Shown one piece after another: positions 27,854 through 37,710 of a stretch of 64,000 nucleotides of DNA; position 1 is the stretch's first letter; each line of letters opens with the position of its first letter. Both the position numbers and the translations under genes were made by a program. This stretch comes from Persicitalea sp038235275 (GTDB lineage Bacteria > Bacteroidota > Bacteroidia > Cytophagales > Spirosomataceae), in assembly GCA_038235275.1 (NCBI GenBank), contig JBBSUC010000006.1, positions 1 through 64,000 on the forward strand. The letters run 5' to 3'. The notes beneath the pieces are model-generated. The model made no database searches and was not told the DNA's origin. It saw nothing but the letters and a program-made list of their open reading frames with translations.

Positions 27854-28030
27854 AATTTTTTTGGTAAAAAAAAGGAACTGAAACGGCTGAACGCCATAAT
27901 CAGTCGAGAAAATGCGTATTCGCTTTTGAACCACAAAATATTTGCCGCTAATTTTTTAAGGATTATTATAGCAATTTAGCTAACTGCTTCCTATTTTAGG
28001 GCTAAAATTCAGAACGTTACGGCAGTGGAT

Positions 28031-29311
28031 ATGAAAAAGACTCTACAAGTTTTATCGGTATTGTTCCTCCTGAATGCCACCGATAGGGCCTCGGCGCAGA
28101 GTCCGTGGCGGCTGGGCGTGTCGCTGGGGCCATCGCTTTCCTATAATACGCTCCACTCCGACAAACCCCTGCCAAGCGGTAAGTTCGAGGCTCCCGACCG
28201 CTTCGGCGCGGCCTACGACCTCACGCTAGAGCGTAGTCTGACTCCAAATTTTTCTATAAGAATGGGGGTGAGGACGGCCAACCTGAAAGTCGGTACCCGC
28301 ACCAAATACATTGCGCGGGATTCGATCACGCGGGCCGTCAATGGCTGGGGGCGCAGCGACGGCTACACGCAGTTTTCTCCGGCCAACCTCAACGTCGGTT
28401 TTACCTATAACTCCAAACTCCTGTGGCGGCGGCTGATCCTGACTACCGGAGCCGATATCAACTACATCGTCAATCGCTTCGACGGCTACGTGCGCGAGAA
28501 GGACGACCCCAAAGTAGATGGCCAGTGGCCGGGCGACGTGTATCAGTACGAACTCGAAAGCGCCCACACCCGCAACAACGGTCTGGCGCTTTCCTTCCGC
28601 AGCGGACTGGATTACAAGCTTAGTCAGTACAAAGCGCTCAGCGTAAACGTTATTTATAGCCAGGGCTTCCGTGACCTTTTCCATATTTCCACCAAAGAAC
28701 TCGACCTCAACGGCGTGAACTACCGCGCCAATGTCGTGAGTAAGGGTAGCTACCTGGCCCTGCAAGTGGGCTATAAGCAAAGCCTTACCTGGAAACGCGG
28801 GGGAAATTACATGAGTCCGTACAATACGCCCGTTGTGGGCAAGCGGGCGGGCAATCGTCCCGACTTTCAGGTCGGATCGGTCATTGCCGGTTTCTCGGGC
28901 GTGGTTATTCCTTACCAAACGGGCGGCACCTTTGCCAACGTGGCGGCGCGGGGCGGTATTTTTGTTGCCGAACGCATTTTGGTGGGGGCCGTGGGTTTTG
29001 GTGCGTACTCGACCATCACACCCATCGAGTCGCCGCTCACGGGCTGGGCCGTGGGGCCGATGGTACGCTACCACATCAGCACTACGGCTTTCTCCCCCTT
29101 TGTCGAAGTCTCATACCTCATGGGGCAAGAGAGTGGGCAAACCTACCGCCGGGGCTGGCAGTTTGTGGCTCTCATGCCAGGCGTGAGCTTCCGCCTGACG
29201 CGCCAATTGAAAGCCGACCTAGGCCTGTATATGCTGCGACCCACTTATCCGGTTTCGGAAAACGCGGTGATTTCGCTGCCGCAGTTGGGGCTGCATTATT
29301 CGTGGCGTTGA
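28031..29311 (+). CDS. Outer-membrane beta-barrel protein, unknown function
   Basis: About 426 aa with a signal peptide (MKKTLQVLSVLFLLNATDRASAQS). Alternating aromatic/hydrophobic strands (LRKDL-free, e.g. FTYNSKLLWRRLILTTGADINYIV, YLALQVGYKQSLTW, FRLTRQLKADLGLY) and a final strand ending in SWR suggest an outer-membrane barrel. A GTG two codons upstream is an alternative start. No specific porin family is recognised. Confidence 0.75.
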   Translation: MKKTLQVLSVLFLLNATDRASAQSPWRLGVSLGPSLSYNTLHSDKPLPSGKFEAPDRFGAAYDLTLERSLTPNFSIRMGVRTANLKVGTRTKYIARDSITRAVNGWGRSDGYTQFSPANLNVGFTYNSKLLWRRLILTTGADINYIVNRFDGYVREKDDPKVDGQWPGDVYQYELESAHTRNNGLALSFRSGLDYKLSQYKALSVNVIYSQGFRDLFHISTKELDLNGVNYRANVVSKGSYLALQVGYKQSLTWKRGGNYMSPYNTPVVGKRAGNRPDFQVGSVIAGFSGVVIPYQTGGTFANVAARGGIFVAERILVGAVGFGAYSTITPIESPLTGWAVGPMVRYHISTTAFSPFVEVSYLMGQESGQTYRRGWQFVALMPGVSFRLTRQLKADLGLYMLRPTYPVSENAVISLPQLGLHYSWR

Positions 29312-29342
29312 GGAAGTCGGTTTCCTTTTTGCTTCTTATCGA

Positions 29343-29372
29343 TGGGTGGATAAAGTCACCCACCTGCTTTTG
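29343..29372 (+). terminator. Weak hairpin terminator after the barrel gene
   Basis: TGGGTG (29343-29348) pairs with CACCCA (29357-29362), followed by a short CTTTT tract. Confidence 0.35.
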
Positions 29373-29374
29373 TC

Positions 29375-29457
29375 AGCCCTGAAAGGGCGCTATATATTTG
29401 CGCAGGGTGAAACCCTGCGATTTAGGGAAAGCTTACATAACAAGCTCTGAAAGGACG
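29375..29457. repeat. REP-like hairpin repeats
   Basis: Three palindromes in series: AGCCCTGAAAGGGC, CGCAGGGTGAAACCCTGCG and a degenerate AGCTCTGAAAGGACG. They resemble, but are not identical to, the CCCTTTCAGGGC hairpins around the transposase gene at 60428-60880, suggesting a second REP-type family. They lie upstream of the hydrolase gene and could contribute to transcript ends. Confidence 0.6.
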
Positions 29458-29506
29458 TAATATTAAAGATTACCATTCGCCCATCAATAAATAAATTCCC
29501 AAAGTT

Positions 29507-30808
29507 TTGAATGATAAAAAAGGCACAACCACGCGCCGTCAGTTTGTGAAAAGCTCCGCTGGATTGGTGGCCACGGTACCTTTCACTGCTCAGGCCGCAC
29601 CGCTGGATTTTTTTAGAAATACTTCCCAAAAAGACGTCGCCTTGAATCTTCCCGACCCAGACAAAAGCATCATTGGCCAATACGGAACCTGGGCCGCCGG
29701 GCTGCGGCCAAGCCCGCCGAAGTTATCGCTACGCGCAAACCGTAGTAAAAACCTGGACGCTTGGCGGAACGAGGCCCTCGCCAAGGCGGTAGAATTGGTA
29801 GCCAGTCCGCCAATGGGCGCGGTACCAGAGGTGACGGTGGAGAAAAAATACGAATACGAAGGGCTGGAAATTGAAGAACTCTCGTGGCAATTACCCTACG
29901 GACGCCCCACCAAGGCGGTTTTTCTAAAACCAGTTGGGGCCAAAAATCCGCTACCCGCCGTGCTGGGCCTGCACGACCACGGTGGTAATAAATATTTTGG
30001 TTGGGAAAAGATTGTCGTGACCAGCGACCAGCCCATTCCGCTGATGACCGCCCACCGGGAGGAATATTACGAAAACCGGGCTTGGGCCAATGAACTCGCC
30101 AAACGCGGCTACGCGGTGTTGGTGCACGACGTTTTTGCGTTCGGCAGTCGCCGGGTGCATTACGAAGATGTGGACGGCATTACCTGGGGTTCTACTAAAG
30201 ACATTGACAGGCAAGACAACCAGATTGACACCCCCGAGGAAATAGATGCCTACAACCGCTGGGCGTCCGACCACGAGCACATCATGTCCAAATCGCTCTT
30301 CTGCGCGGGTACTACCTGGCCGGGCGTGACGCTGGCCGAAGACCAAATGGCGTTGACCATTCTAAGTCAGCGGCCGGACGTCGATCCCAAGCGACTGGGC
30401 TGCTCGGGTTTGTCGGGCGGCGGTTTGCGGACGGTGTACCTCGGTGGCCTGGATCACCGCGTGAAGTGCGCCGTACCCGTGGGGTTCATGTCCACCTGGA
30501 ATGATTTTCTGCTCAACAAGGCTTTCACCCATACCTGGATGCTTTACACGCCGCTGCTCTCCAACTACCTGGAATTTCCCGAAATCATGGGTTTGCGTAC
30601 GCCGCTGCCGACGCTGGTCATGAGCAACAGGCAGGATGAGCTTTACACGTTGCCCGAAATGCAGAAGAGCGACGAAATCCTGAGGGAAGTGTATCAAATC
30701 GCCAAAGCCCCCGACGCCTATAAGACCATTTTCTACGACGGCCCGCATAAGTTTGATAAAAATATGCAGGTGGAGGCATTTGGATGGTTTGAGCGTTGGT
30801 TGGTGTAG
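29507..30808 (+). CDS. Tat-exported alpha/beta hydrolase (dienelactone/acetylxylan esterase type)
   Basis: 433 aa, starting with TTG because no ATG in frame precedes the signal (a stop lies 12 nt upstream). TTRRQFVKSSAG is a twin-arginine signal. The hydrolase fold shows an oxyanion-type LGLHDHGG, a nucleophile elbow CSGLSGGGL (Ser near 308) and a late GPHKFD histidine. Similar exported enzymes in Bacteroidota are probably carbohydrate esterases. Start site confidence is moderate. Confidence 0.8.
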   Translation: MNDKKGTTTRRQFVKSSAGLVATVPFTAQAAPLDFFRNTSQKDVALNLPDPDKSIIGQYGTWAAGLRPSPPKLSLRANRSKNLDAWRNEALAKAVELVASPPMGAVPEVTVEKKYEYEGLEIEELSWQLPYGRPTKAVFLKPVGAKNPLPAVLGLHDHGGNKYFGWEKIVVTSDQPIPLMTAHREEYYENRAWANELAKRGYAVLVHDVFAFGSRRVHYEDVDGITWGSTKDIDRQDNQIDTPEEIDAYNRWASDHEHIMSKSLFCAGTTWPGVTLAEDQMALTILSQRPDVDPKRLGCSGLSGGGLRTVYLGGLDHRVKCAVPVGFMSTWNDFLLNKAFTHTWMLYTPLLSNYLEFPEIMGLRTPLPTLVMSNRQDELYTLPEMQKSDEILREVYQIAKAPDAYKTIFYDGPHKFDKNMQVEAFGWFERWLV

Positions 30809-30833
30809 AGACGCGATGCATGCTGCGTCTCTA
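30806..30833. repeat. Inverted repeat around the hydrolase stop codon
   Basis: TAGAGACGC and GCGTCTCTA flank GATGCATGCT, forming an almost perfect palindrome that starts in the TAG stop of the hydrolase gene. Convergent transcription from the SbcC gene ends 7 nt beyond, so it may act as a bidirectional terminator. A related TCTCTGCGT sequence occurs near 25110. Confidence 0.6.
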
Positions 30834-30839
30834 CCTGCG

Positions 30840-33800
30840 TCACCCCCAATGCGGAATCACCACGCTTCCCTGTTCCGTTATTTCTATTTTCAAATGATTC
30901 TGGATTTCCTGCTGCAACTCCTCTACGTGCGAAATGACGCCCACGATGCGGTTTTCGCGGCGCAACGATTGCAGTGTCTCGAATACCTCGCTTAACGAAT
31001 CTTTATCCAGCGAGCCGAAGCCTTCGTCGAGGAAGAAGAAATTGTGCATCGCGTGCGACTGGTTGTGAATCTGGTCGGCCAGGGCCAGAGCCAACGAAAG
31101 CGCGACCTGGAATTTCTGTCCACCCGAGAGCGTCTTGACGGCGCGGGTGCGGCCTTCGTTGAGCAGGTCGCGTACCTGGAAATCATATTCCGCCGGGCGG
31201 GGTTCGTAGAGTTCGAGTTGTAATTGGTGGCGCGTCATTTTGTGGAAGCGGGCGTTAGCCTGATTGCAAAGGTTTTGCAGGTGCATGGCCGAGACATAGC
31301 TCACGAAACCCGCCGCTTTGAACAGTTTGCTCAGCGTGTCGAGGTCGCTGGCGCGCAGGTCGAGTTTGTCTTTATTCTTGCGCAAATCCGCTTGCGCCGT
31401 CAGGTCTTGCTCCTGCTTCTTAACCTGATTGGCTAAGCCGCCTTCCTCCTTGCGGAGTTCGTTGAGGCGGATGGCCTTTTCTTCCAAACTGATTCGCAAT
31501 TTTTGATGGATTTCGGTGTCGTAGCGCAGCCCTTCGGTTTTTTCTTCCAGCGTTTTTAGGGTTTGTCGGGCGGTATTTAAGGTGAGGAGGTAGGCGTCGA
31601 CTTGCTGCTTTTCCCTGGTAATGTCCAGTTCCGTATTCAGCATCGCTTGTATTTCGCTTTCGTCGGCGAAGTCGGAGGCGGCGATGCCTTTTTGCAGGTT
31701 TCCGTTCAATTCCCGCAAGGCCTCGGCTTGCTGTTGGGTGTTGGTTTTTAGGGAAGAGATTTCACCCGAAAGCCTGTTTTGCTGATTTGTAAATTCCTGA
31801 ATTTGCTTCGTCAGCCGCTCGTAATCGGCGGTGAGTTTGTCGTAAACGGTATTTTGGGCGTGAATTCGGTACTTGATTTGCTCCGCCGTTTGGTCGGCGA
31901 ATTCGGCCACGTCGAGTTGCGTGATTTGCTTTTGGTAGGTATCGATTTCAGCGAGTTTGGCGGCGAGTTTCTGCTCGATGCCGTACAGCGCGGGACTGAT
32001 TTTGTTATCCAGTACGTCACGCGCTTCGGTTAGTTCGCGTTCTTTCGTCCGCTGCTGTTTCTCCAGTTCCTGAATTTCGTTTTGTTGCGTTTTGGCTTGC
32101 GCAAAGGCCGCCGCAACTTTCTTGTCATCGTCTTTGGAAAAGCCCGGCCACACAAACTTAGCATCGTGTTCGATCAAGAGTGCTTTATTCTCCTCCCACT
32201 TTTCCCGAATGGCCTTTTTCTGTTTCTCGTAAAAAGCAAACTCTTTTTCCAGGCTGCCAAGCTGATTTTGCAGCCGGTCGTACGCCTCGCTCGTTTCGCG
32301 CAGCTTCTTTTGTTTTTTTTCAAAAGCCGTTAACTCATTTTCCAACACGTTCGCGCCGCCCATCACTTGCGGGTGATGCACCGAGCCGCAGAGCGGACAG
32401 GGTTCACCGTCTTGCAGGTCGTTGGCGTACTTGCGGAGTTCACGCTGGGTTTTCAGGTGCAGGATGTCCTTTTCAAGTTCGGCGTTTTGGCGAACGAGCG
32501 TCTGCTTTTCGGCGTCAAGTTTTTCACGCAAGGAAGCTGGAGGCAGCGGTGCATCCTCGGGGTCGAAGAGTTCATCGAAAGGTACGTCGAGCATTAAATC
32601 GACCTTGCTCATTTCGAGCTTTTCCTCGTCGTCGGCCACCCCCTTGGCTTCTTTTTTGAGCGATTCCCGAGTAGCCAGCAAGGCATTTTTAGTTGAGAAC
32701 CACTCCGAAACCTGCGTGACGACTTCCAAATCCACGCGTCCGGCTTTGACTTCGTCCAGCTTTTTTTCCATATCCGCTTTCTGCTGACTTAATTGACCAA
32801 CGACGTCTTTTTTCTCCACCAAGGCAATTCTACCGCGCTTTTGGTCATCGGCTAATTTTGCTCGCTCTTCTTTCGACTGCGCTAAAATCAGCACCACGCC
32901 CAGTTCGTCGGCTTCTTTTTTCAGACGGTCGCGTTTTTCGTAGGCAGGCTGTATTTCGTCGAGTTTCTTTTGCTCAGCTTCGATCAATTGCTGCCTTTCT
33001 GCCGCTTCTTTTTCTTTTTTTTGTAAAATGTCGGTATCCCGCGCCAAATCAGCCGTGCGAATTTTCTTTTGATCCAGCACCAGTTTGAACGTATTGCGGC
33101 ACGACTGGTAGCGGTCCAGTCGCGCGGCTCGGGCCGTGAAATCAACCTCATGCGTAGCAAGTTCGGTGATTTTTTGTCGGGCAGATTGTTTGTCGGTGAA
33201 TAATCCTCTCAATGTTTCGAGATTTTTCTCGTCTTCGGCCAGCGTTTTTAATTCCCGCTCGTTACTGACGATAAGTAGCTGCGCGTTTTTCAAATCTCTA
33301 CGCGACTGCTCCAAACCTTCGGGCGTAGTTTGGCCAAGTTGGGCCAGGCTGCCGGCTAGGTTTTCCAGTTGGTTGTCATTTCGATTTTTTAGGATTTTCA
33401 CCTTATCGCCCAAATCGTAACGGTGGAGCTGAAAAATCTCGTTCATCATCCGGGTGCGCTGCGCCTGCGGCAGGTCGAGGAAATCCTGGAACTTACCCTG
33501 CGGAATGATGATGGTGCGCTTGAAATTGTCGTAACTCAGGCCGATAATTTTCTCGGCCGCATCGTCCACTTCCAGCGGTGCCCAGTCTTCGATGGCCTCA
33601 TTCCACTGGTACGCATTGCGCTCGAAAGTATTGACCTTGTCGAACTGCTTGCTATTGCGCCGCCCCTTCACCGTGAAGCGGTATTTGTGACCCTCGATCC
33701 CGGCGCGGCACACGTAGTCGATCAGTAACTCGCTCGACCGCAGGTTCATCATGTTATAATTGCGATCGTCGCCCGACTTGTTGAGGCGGTCCGTCTCGCC

Positions 33801-33959
33801 ATAAAGTGCGTAGGTGATCGCTTCCAGAATGGACGATTTACCGCTGCCGACTTTACCAAAAATGCCAAAAATGGCCGTCTCGGTCAGACGGGAGAAGTCG
33901 ATTTCCTGCTGTTCCTTGTAAGAATATAAACCTTGGAGGGTGAGGTGTATGGGAATCAT
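30840..33959 (-). CDS. sbcC: SbcC/Rad50-like SMC-family ATPase
   Basis: 1039-aa DNA repair ATPase; the start at 33959 (MIPIHLTLQGLYSYK) fits the family and removes 46 non-homologous codons. Walker A is FGKVGSGKSS (about 34-43), then long coiled coils flank a zinc-hook CPLCGSVHHP near residue 520. The C-terminal ABC signature LSGGQKFQVALSLAL and Walker B FFFLDEGFGSLD complete the fold. It normally works with SbcD nuclease, which is not next to it. It lies 2 nt downstream of rsgA. Confidence 0.93.
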   Translation of the reverse strand: MIPIHLTLQGLYSYKEQQEIDFSRLTETAIFGIFGKVGSGKSSILEAITYALYGETDRLNKSGDDRNYNMMNLRSSELLIDYVCRAGIEGHKYRFTVKGRRNSKQFDKVNTFERNAYQWNEAIEDWAPLEVDDAAEKIIGLSYDNFKRTIIIPQGKFQDFLDLPQAQRTRMMNEIFQLHRYDLGDKVKILKNRNDNQLENLAGSLAQLGQTTPEGLEQSRRDLKNAQLLIVSNERELKTLAEDEKNLETLRGLFTDKQSARQKITELATHEVDFTARAARLDRYQSCRNTFKLVLDQKKIRTADLARDTDILQKKEKEAAERQQLIEAEQKKLDEIQPAYEKRDRLKKEADELGVVLILAQSKEERAKLADDQKRGRIALVEKKDVVGQLSQQKADMEKKLDEVKAGRVDLEVVTQVSEWFSTKNALLATRESLKKEAKGVADDEEKLEMSKVDLMLDVPFDELFDPEDAPLPPASLREKLDAEKQTLVRQNAELEKDILHLKTQRELRKYANDLQDGEPCPLCGSVHHPQVMGGANVLENELTAFEKKQKKLRETSEAYDRLQNQLGSLEKEFAFYEKQKKAIREKWEENKALLIEHDAKFVWPGFSKDDDKKVAAAFAQAKTQQNEIQELEKQQRTKERELTEARDVLDNKISPALYGIEQKLAAKLAEIDTYQKQITQLDVAEFADQTAEQIKYRIHAQNTVYDKLTADYERLTKQIQEFTNQQNRLSGEISSLKTNTQQQAEALRELNGNLQKGIAASDFADESEIQAMLNTELDITREKQQVDAYLLTLNTARQTLKTLEEKTEGLRYDTEIHQKLRISLEEKAIRLNELRKEEGGLANQVKKQEQDLTAQADLRKNKDKLDLRASDLDTLSKLFKAAGFVSYVSAMHLQNLCNQANARFHKMTRHQLQLELYEPRPAEYDFQVRDLLNEGRTRAVKTLSGGQKFQVALSLALALADQIHNQSHAMHNFFFLDEGFGSLDKDSLSEVFETLQSLRRENRIVGVISHVEELQQEIQNHLKIEITEQGSVVIPHWG

Positions 33960-33961
33960 AT

Positions 33962-34888
33962 TTATCTTCGGTTGTCCTGGCCGCCTGCCATACTTAGGTA
34001 GCTGTCGAAGCGGCTTAGGGCTATTTTGCCAGCTTCTACGGCGGCTTTCACGGCGCAGCCGGGTTCGTTGATGTGCAGACAGTTGTGGTAGCGGCATTCA
34101 TTGAGCAAGTCGCGCATTTCGGGGAAATAGTGGCTGATTTCGGCGGATTCGGTGTCGGACAGGCCTAGCTCTTTGATGCCGGGCGAGTCGATGAGGTAGG
34201 TCTCGGGGGCCAGCTCGAACATTTCGGCGAAAGTCGTGGTGTGGACGCCCTTATTGGCGAAGGTCGAAACCTCTTTGGTGCGCAGGGTGAGGCCGGGCGC
34301 GATGGCGTTGATGAGTGACGATTTCCCCACCCCCGAATGCCCCGAGAGCACCGAAACTTTGCCCCGCAATAGTTCATTTACTTCGTTCAGTCCCTCGCTT
34401 TCGATGGCCGTGGTGGCCAGGCAACGGTAGCCCAGGCTTTCGTATAGCGCCATAAGTTCGGCCTGGTATTCCAGCATTGGCGCATCCAGTAAGTCTTGTT
34501 TGTTAAAAATTAGCACCGCCGGAATGCGGAACGACTCCGCCGACACCAGAAAGCGATCGATGAAACCCAGTGAAGTGCGGGGAAAATACAGCGTCACGAC
34601 CAGAATCGCCTGGTCCACGTTGGCAGCCAGCAGGTGCGCGTGGGCCGTTTTGTGTACCGACTGCCGGACGAGGTAATTCTCGCGCGGCAGGATGTCGAAG
34701 ATGATGCCCGTGTTTTCGGTTTCGTCCTCTACATCAAATTCTACCCGGTCGCCCACAGCGATGGGGTTAGTGACCTTGAAGCCTTTGAGCTTGAATTTTC
34801 CCTTCAGGCGACACTGCCACAGGTGGCCCTCGGCGTCGCGCACGTCGTACCACGAACCCGTGGAGCGCATTACCAGTCCTTTTTTCAA
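33962..34888 (-). CDS. rsgA: Ribosome small-subunit-dependent GTPase A
   Basis: Circularly permuted GTPase for 30S maturation, about 308 aa. An N-terminal OB fold (STGSWYDVRDAEGHLWQCRLKGKF) is followed by the permuted order of G motifs: G4 NKQDLL, G1 GHSGVGKSS and G3 DSPG. The C-terminal zinc site is CRYHNCLHINEPGC. The start is probably TTG at 34888 (L-KKGLVMRSTG) with a GAAGGG ribosome-binding-like sequence; ATG at 34870 is an alternative, whereas the ORF's first ATG adds ~50 unlikely residues. Confidence 0.93.
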   Translation of the reverse strand: MKKGLVMRSTGSWYDVRDAEGHLWQCRLKGKFKLKGFKVTNPIAVGDRVEFDVEDETENTGIIFDILPRENYLVRQSVHKTAHAHLLAANVDQAILVVTLYFPRTSLGFIDRFLVSAESFRIPAVLIFNKQDLLDAPMLEYQAELMALYESLGYRCLATTAIESEGLNEVNELLRGKVSVLSGHSGVGKSSLINAIAPGLTLRTKEVSTFANKGVHTTTFAEMFELAPETYLIDSPGIKELGLSDTESAEISHYFPEMRDLLNECRYHNCLHINEPGCAVKAAVEAGKIALSRFDSYLSMAGGQDNRR

Positions 34889-35102
34889 ATTGTTCCCTTC
34901 GTTTTTTGTCGATGTAGATACGAATGTAGCAAATTTGGGGGTTAAGTTTTTTTGGATAGATATGAATTTGACAGTTACTTGCTTGTAAAGAGTAAAAAAA
35001 TGCTCGACTACACCTTTATGAGGTGGGTTTGTAAGCACGAGCGCTTATCTCTTATTTCTTTACCATTTCTCCCAACACCACGATTTCGCCTTCCCCAATC
35101 CC

Positions 35103-36323
35103 ATGCCCGCTATATCCGCAGAAGTCAGTTCCGTCATCGACATTCGCCGTAATCGACTGCGTAGTCAATTGATCCTCGAACTTTACCAGCACGGGCAAAC
35201 TTCGATCAACCGAATGGCCCGCCTGTTCCACGCCAGCATTCCGTCAGCAACGGGCATTGTGAATGATTTGATAAGGGAAGGCTGGATTCAGGAAATGGGT
35301 ACCGGCGTGGCCAGGGCCGGACGCCCGCCCGCTCTTTATGGGCTGAATACCGAAAAATACGCCACGCTCATCCTCGACATCACGCGGCACGATACCCAAC
35401 TCGTGGTGTTCGACCTGGCCAATGAGTTTGTGGCCCGGCAGCAAGTCAACCTCAAACTCGACGATTCGGAGATGTTTCTGGATACCCTCATCGAGGAAAC
35501 GGACGCTTTCCTGAAAGTCCATAGTCTTAGCCACAAACGGCTGTGGGGCATTGGGGTATCTATGCCTGGCCTGATTAACGTCCAGAAGGGGACCAACCAA
35601 ACTTATCCGCAATTAGCGGGAACCGACCTTTCGCTGGCGGCGCGGCTCGAAGCCCAGTTTCAACTGCCCGTGGTTCTCATCAACGACACTCACGCCACCA
35701 CCATCGGCGAATACCGCTTCGGACTGGCCAAGGGCAAGCAACACGTCCTGACGGTGAATATCGACTGGGGCGTGGGTCTGGGCATTTTGCTCAACGGCGA
35801 GGTGTTCAACGGCGCGTCGGGCTTCGCAGGCGAGTTGGGTCACATTCAGGTACAGCCCGACGGGCTACTTTGCCATTGTGGCAAAATCGGCTGTCTGGAT
35901 ACGCTCACCTCCGGCTTCGCCCTTATTCGGGAAGCGCAGGCTGGTATCGACGCAGGGCGCGTTACGGCATTACCCCAACAACTAGGCAAAAACGAGCCAC
36001 TTGACACGCATCACATCATCCGGGCGGCGCATAACGGCGACGAGTTCTGCATCGAGTTGCTGGCCAATCTGGGGACGGAGTTGGGTAAAGGCCTCGCCAC
36101 CGCCGTTCATATGTTCAATCCCGAAATTGTGATTATTACGGGCTTACTGGCCGAGGCCGGTCCGTTTATCGCTGATCCCGTGAAGCGCGCGATTCACCAA
36201 TATTGCCTGGCCGATTTTAGGGATGCGCTCACGCTGCGGGTGTCGCAACTAGGCAGCAAGGCCCGGCAGTGGGGCGTGCAGGTGCATTTGGTGGAGCAGT
36301 TGGTAGGGCGGGAGTTTCGTTAA
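35103..36323 (+). CDS. ROK family transcriptional regulator/sugar kinase
   Basis: 406-aa NagC/Mlc-type protein. A winged-helix HTH (about 18-65, SINRMARLFHASIPSATGIVNDL) precedes the ROK kinase-like domain with a phosphate loop in ILDITRHDTQLVV, the FAGELGHIQV motif and the zinc cluster CHCGKIGCLDT. In this family the kinase domain usually senses a sugar and may not phosphorylate it. No sugar operon is adjacent. Confidence 0.88.
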   Translation: MPAISAEVSSVIDIRRNRLRSQLILELYQHGQTSINRMARLFHASIPSATGIVNDLIREGWIQEMGTGVARAGRPPALYGLNTEKYATLILDITRHDTQLVVFDLANEFVARQQVNLKLDDSEMFLDTLIEETDAFLKVHSLSHKRLWGIGVSMPGLINVQKGTNQTYPQLAGTDLSLAARLEAQFQLPVVLINDTHATTIGEYRFGLAKGKQHVLTVNIDWGVGLGILLNGEVFNGASGFAGELGHIQVQPDGLLCHCGKIGCLDTLTSGFALIREAQAGIDAGRVTALPQQLGKNEPLDTHHIIRAAHNGDEFCIELLANLGTELGKGLATAVHMFNPEIVIITGLLAEAGPFIADPVKRAIHQYCLADFRDALTLRVSQLGSKARQWGVQVHLVEQLVGREFR

Positions 36324-36351
36324 TTGGCTTTCGGCTCTCGGCAGTCGGCTT
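36324..36351. repeat. Heptad tandem repeat (TCGGCTT family)
   Basis: Four consecutive 7-nt words, TTGGCTT TCGGCTC TCGGCAG TCGGCTT, lie directly after the ROK stop codon, within the gap to the convergent waaA gene. The reverse-complement words AGCCGAC/AGCCGAA resemble GCCGACA repeats at 50829-50849. Confidence 0.7.
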
Positions 36352-36372
36352 GGTCTGTCGTCCCGGTCGGCC

Positions 36373-37665
36373 TTATTTCAACAGCTCAGACACACGCTGC
36401 ATCACGGCGTCGGTGGCACCCGTGCGGGTTTGGACGTAGTTGCGGGTGATCGTTCCGCTTTTTTGTAAGGCTCTGGGATTGGTCAGGATTTCTTCTAGTT
36501 TTTTCAGAAATTCTGCCGCGTCGCCGATGGTCCACGCGCCTTGCTGTTGGGTGAGGTCAATGGCTTCCTGAAATTTTTCGTAGTTTTTGTTGCCAAAAAA
36601 TATCGGTAGCCCGAAAGTGGCGGCTTCCAGAATATTGTGCAACCCGGCTCCGAACGCACCGCCGATGTAAGCCACTTGTCCGTAACGATAAAGCGACGAT
36701 AGCATCCCGACGTTGTCAACGAGCAGGTATTGGGCATTTTTATTTTTGGCAAAATCAAAACCCGAAGCCTGGTATGCTGAGTAGCGAAGCGTTGGGCCGA
36801 CCAGCGTTTGCTCCCAGCGGACGAGTTCGGCTTCGTGGATCTCGTGCGGGGCGATGATGGCTTTCAGCGGAAATGTTAAGGCATTCAAAGCCGGGACGAT
36901 CACCGAGCGGTCGGCTTCCCAGGCCGAACCCACCACCAGGCAAGGCTGGTTTTGCACAAAGGCCGCAATTTCAGGTAAATCACGGACCGCCTCGGCGATT
37001 TGCTGTACGCGATCGAAGCGCGTGTCGCCCGCTACTGTGACCTTATTGATGCCAACGCTGCGCAGCAGGCGAGCCGATTCCTCGTTTTGCACCAAAATAT
37101 GGTCGAAGAAACGCAGGAGTTGCGTGTAGAATTTGCCGTAAGGTTTGAAAAAAAGCTGGTTGGGCCGAAAAATAGCCGAGAAAGAGAGGATGACCGCGTC
37201 GCTGCGCCGGAGTTCGCGCAGGTAGTTGTACCAAAATTCGTACTTAATAAAAAAGGCCACGCGAGGCCGCAACAGACCGACCAACTGCCGGGCGTTGGCG
37301 GGCGTGTCAATGGGGAGGTACGTCACAAAATCAGCTCCGGCATAGTTTTTTCGTACTTCGTAGCCCGATGGCGAAAAGAAAGTGAGGAAAATAAAGTAGT
37401 TCGGGTATCCGGCGCGAAAAGCTTCCATCACCGGGCGTCCCTGCTCGAATTCACCCAGCGAAGCCGCGTGAAACCAAGCCACCGGGCGCTCCTCAATCAA
37501 GGGTGGTAAGTCAGAAAGGAGCCGGGGCAATAGGTTTTCTCTCCCCTGCACCCATTGCCGGGCCTTGGGATGAAAAAAAGTCGCTAAACGCATCAATAAT
37601 GCGTAGGCACGGATAGAAAGGGGATATAAAAAGGCGAACAAAGAAGACGAATACGATTTTTGCAA
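36373..37665 (-). CDS. waaA: 3-deoxy-D-manno-octulosonic acid (KDO) transferase
   Basis: 430-aa glycosyltransferase family 30 enzyme adding KDO to lipid A. An N-terminal hydrophobic anchor (SIRAYALLMRLATFF) is followed by the donor/acceptor fold, with the glycine loop AYIGGAFGAGLHNILEAATFGLP near 310-332. Its presence implies LPS and a Gram-negative outer membrane. It stands alone. Confidence 0.93.
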   Translation of the reverse strand: MQKSYSSSLFAFLYPLSIRAYALLMRLATFFHPKARQWVQGRENLLPRLLSDLPPLIEERPVAWFHAASLGEFEQGRPVMEAFRAGYPNYFIFLTFFSPSGYEVRKNYAGADFVTYLPIDTPANARQLVGLLRPRVAFFIKYEFWYNYLRELRRSDAVILSFSAIFRPNQLFFKPYGKFYTQLLRFFDHILVQNEESARLLRSVGINKVTVAGDTRFDRVQQIAEAVRDLPEIAAFVQNQPCLVVGSAWEADRSVIVPALNALTFPLKAIIAPHEIHEAELVRWEQTLVGPTLRYSAYQASGFDFAKNKNAQYLLVDNVGMLSSLYRYGQVAYIGGAFGAGLHNILEAATFGLPIFFGNKNYEKFQEAIDLTQQQGAWTIGDAAEFLKKLEEILTNPRALQKSGTITRNYVQTRTGATDAVMQRVSELLK

Positions 37666-37710
37666 AAATACTTATTCTCAATCATAACCATTCTCTAGAC
37701 AGCAATTCCC

